DNA from: Lewinellaceae bacterium
Lineage (GTDB): Bacteria > Bacteroidota > Bacteroidia > Chitinophagales > Saprospiraceae
Direction of reading: 5' to 3'
DNA length: 64,000 nucleotides
Assembly: GCA_020636325.1 (NCBI GenBank)
Contig: JACJYC010000010.1
Location: forward strand, 124,001-188,000
Shown here: piece after piece, positions 62,831 through 64,000 of the stretch
Layout of the letters: every line of letters starts with the position of its first letter
How positions within the stretch are numbered: the first letter of the stretch is position 1
Notes under the pieces: generated by a model
What the model was told of the DNA's origin: nothing
Seen by the model: only the letters and a program-made list of their open reading frames with translations
The model's database searches: none
Translations under genes and position numbers: made by a program

Positions 62831-62960
62831 CGTTAAAAAGCCGCAGGTGATGAGGCTGACTTTCCAAGCCGGTTTTCCTTGCACTTTCCGGACCTTTGCT
62901 GCCCCCGGCATGCCAAATGCGGGCTATCCTTTGTACCTTTACCCCACAATCAAAACCGCC

Positions 62961-64000
62961 ATGAAAAACCGACTTATCCTTGGCTGGCTGTTGTTGGCAG
63001 CCGCCGCACCTGTCTTTGCCCAGGATTTTCCGCTTCAATCGCCGGGCAAGGTCAACCAGATCACGGTACACGTTGCCGACCACCTGTCCATCTCCATTGC
63101 CCACAAGGGTCAGCCGGTCACGGACCATTCGCCGGCCTCCATCACCATCGACGGGCAAACCCTGGGCGAACGGCCCAAGGTGCAAAAATCCGGTACGCGA
63201 TCGGTGAACGAGCAGATCCACCCGACGGTGCAGATCAAACGAGCCGAGATCAGTGACGTCTATAACGAGCTGACCATCCAGTTTCAGGGCAACTACAGCC
63301 TGGTTTGCAGGGCCTACGACGACGGCGTGGCCTACCGGTTCGTCACCGCCATCAACAAGGAGGTCACCGTCAATAAAGAGGAGGTCGCCTTCCATTTTGT
63401 GAAGGACTTCCCGGGCGAATTCCCGATGGAAGACAGCTATTTCAGCCACAGCGAACGGGTATATTTCCACAAGGACATCAGCGCCTTCCCCACCGACAGC
63501 GTTTGCAGCATGCCGGCCATGGTCAACCTCGACAACGGCATGCGCGCCGTGATCACCGAGGCCGACCTCTGGGATTATCCCGGCATGTACCTCACCGGCA
63601 GCGGGGTTAAAGGCCACCTCAAAACGGCTTTCCCGCAATACGTAAAGGAAGAAAAACAAACCTCCGACCGGGACGTCATGCCCGTTGCCCGCGAGGATTT
63701 CCTGGCCAGGACCAACGGCGCAAGGAGCTTCCCCTGGCGGGTCATGATCCTGACCGACCACGACCGCGAATTGCTGGAAAATGAACTGATCTACAAGCTC
63801 GCCGCGCCCAATCAGCTGAAGGAAACCGGATGGATCAAACCCGGCAAGGTAGCCTGGGACTGGTACAACGCCAATAACCTTTACGGCGTGGATTTCGTAT
63901 CAGGCGTCAATACCCCGACCTACGAGTACTATATCGATTTTGCTTCAACATACGGGCTGGAATACATCATCCTTGACGAAGGCTGGTACGACATCAAGAC
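62961..64000 (+). CDS. Glycoside hydrolase family 97 (alpha-glucosidase/galactosidase type), 3' truncated by window
   Basis: The first 346 residues are visible. A signal peptide (MKNRLILGWLLLAAAAPVFA) precedes the N-terminal beta-sandwich of GH97 (DFPLQSPGKVNQITVHV, YRFVTAINKEVTVNKEEV). The visible sequence then enters the catalytic barrel (KVAWDWYNANNLYGVDF, YIDFASTYGLEYIILDEGWY). Catalytic residues further on lie outside the window, so inverting versus retaining type cannot be told. It would cleave alpha-glucosides or alpha-galactosides in the periplasm. A weak TATCCTTTG box lies 27 bp before the ATG. Confidence 0.93.
   Translation, partial: MKNRLILGWLLLAAAAPVFAQDFPLQSPGKVNQITVHVADHLSISIAHKGQPVTDHSPASITIDGQTLGERPKVQKSGTRSVNEQIHPTVQIKRAEISDVYNELTIQFQGNYSLVCRAYDDGVAYRFVTAINKEVTVNKEEVAFHFVKDFPGEFPMEDSYFSHSERVYFHKDISAFPTDSVCSMPAMVNLDNGMRAVITEADLWDYPGMYLTGSGVKGHLKTAFPQYVKEEKQTSDRDVMPVAREDFLARTNGARSFPWRVMILTDHDRELLENELIYKLAAPNQLKETGWIKPGKVAWDWYNANNLYGVDFVSGVNTPTYEYYIDFASTYGLEYIILDEGWYDIK

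Noticed and set aside
1..64000. SusC/SusD polysaccharide utilisation locus
   Set aside because: GH78, GH92 and GH97 genes are present but no TonB-dependent transporter or SusD-like lipoprotein is in the window.

Overview
The window comes from a member of the Bacteroidota, most likely a Saprospiria/Lewinella-like gliding environmental bacterium. The evidence is: three type B type IX secretion (T9SS) cargo proteins, each paired with a PorP/SprF-like outer-membrane partner; a type A T9SS sorting tail; gliding genes gldA and gldF; Bacteroidota-type promoters (TTTG, about 20 nt, TANNTTTG); and glycoside hydrolases GH78, GH92 and GH97. I saw no tRNA or rRNA gene, CRISPR array or intact prophage.

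Layout. 1-2.3 kb: end of a T9SS cargo gene plus its PorP/SprF partner. 2.5-8.4 kb (minus): operon of GH78 rhamnosidase, acyl-CoA synthetase, an unlabelled 33-residue membrane peptide and a sodium:solute symporter. 8.5-15.9 kb (minus): Nudix hydrolase, strong terminator, then a 1941-residue cohesin-like/Ig-like T9SS cargo gene preceded by its PorP/SprF gene. 15.9-16.8 kb: gene-free, palindrome- and repeat-rich. 16.8-21.1 kb: gldA, an unknown secreted protein, gldF, a ROK sugar kinase, and a convergent AgaI-like amino-sugar-phosphate isomerase. 21.2-25.8 kb: predicted 3-keto-sugar module (DUF1080, GMC oxidoreductase, Gfo/Idh/MocA, gluconate-2-dehydrogenase subunit 3). 25.8-27.9 kb: ywbE, a DUF2807 lipoprotein and mnmH.

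28.1-47.2 kb (minus) is the most unusual part: five genes encoding proteins of 640, 2253, 1105, 1146 and about 1063 residues. They are nearly contiguous, have no recognisable signal peptides, and lie behind a textbook Bacteroidota promoter at 47.42-47.45 kb. One carries a DUF6603-like beta-rich region. The first in transcription order ends in what looks like a LAS-type zinc peptidase (H-x6-D and HxxHxH motifs) after two 170-residue repeats. The other three have no function I recognise. This is the best candidate here for an undescribed multi-protein system.

47.5-64 kb: PQQ-type sugar dehydrogenase with a T9SS type A tail; ECF sigma factor with a three-helix membrane partner; a decayed IS1182-like transposase flanked by a broken copy of the sigma-factor 5' end; DUF2202 lipoprotein; GH92; the third T9SS cargo/PorP pair; and the start of a GH97 gene.

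A recurring oddity is short tandem repeats (7-17 bp units) placed directly against start or stop codons at about ten loci.
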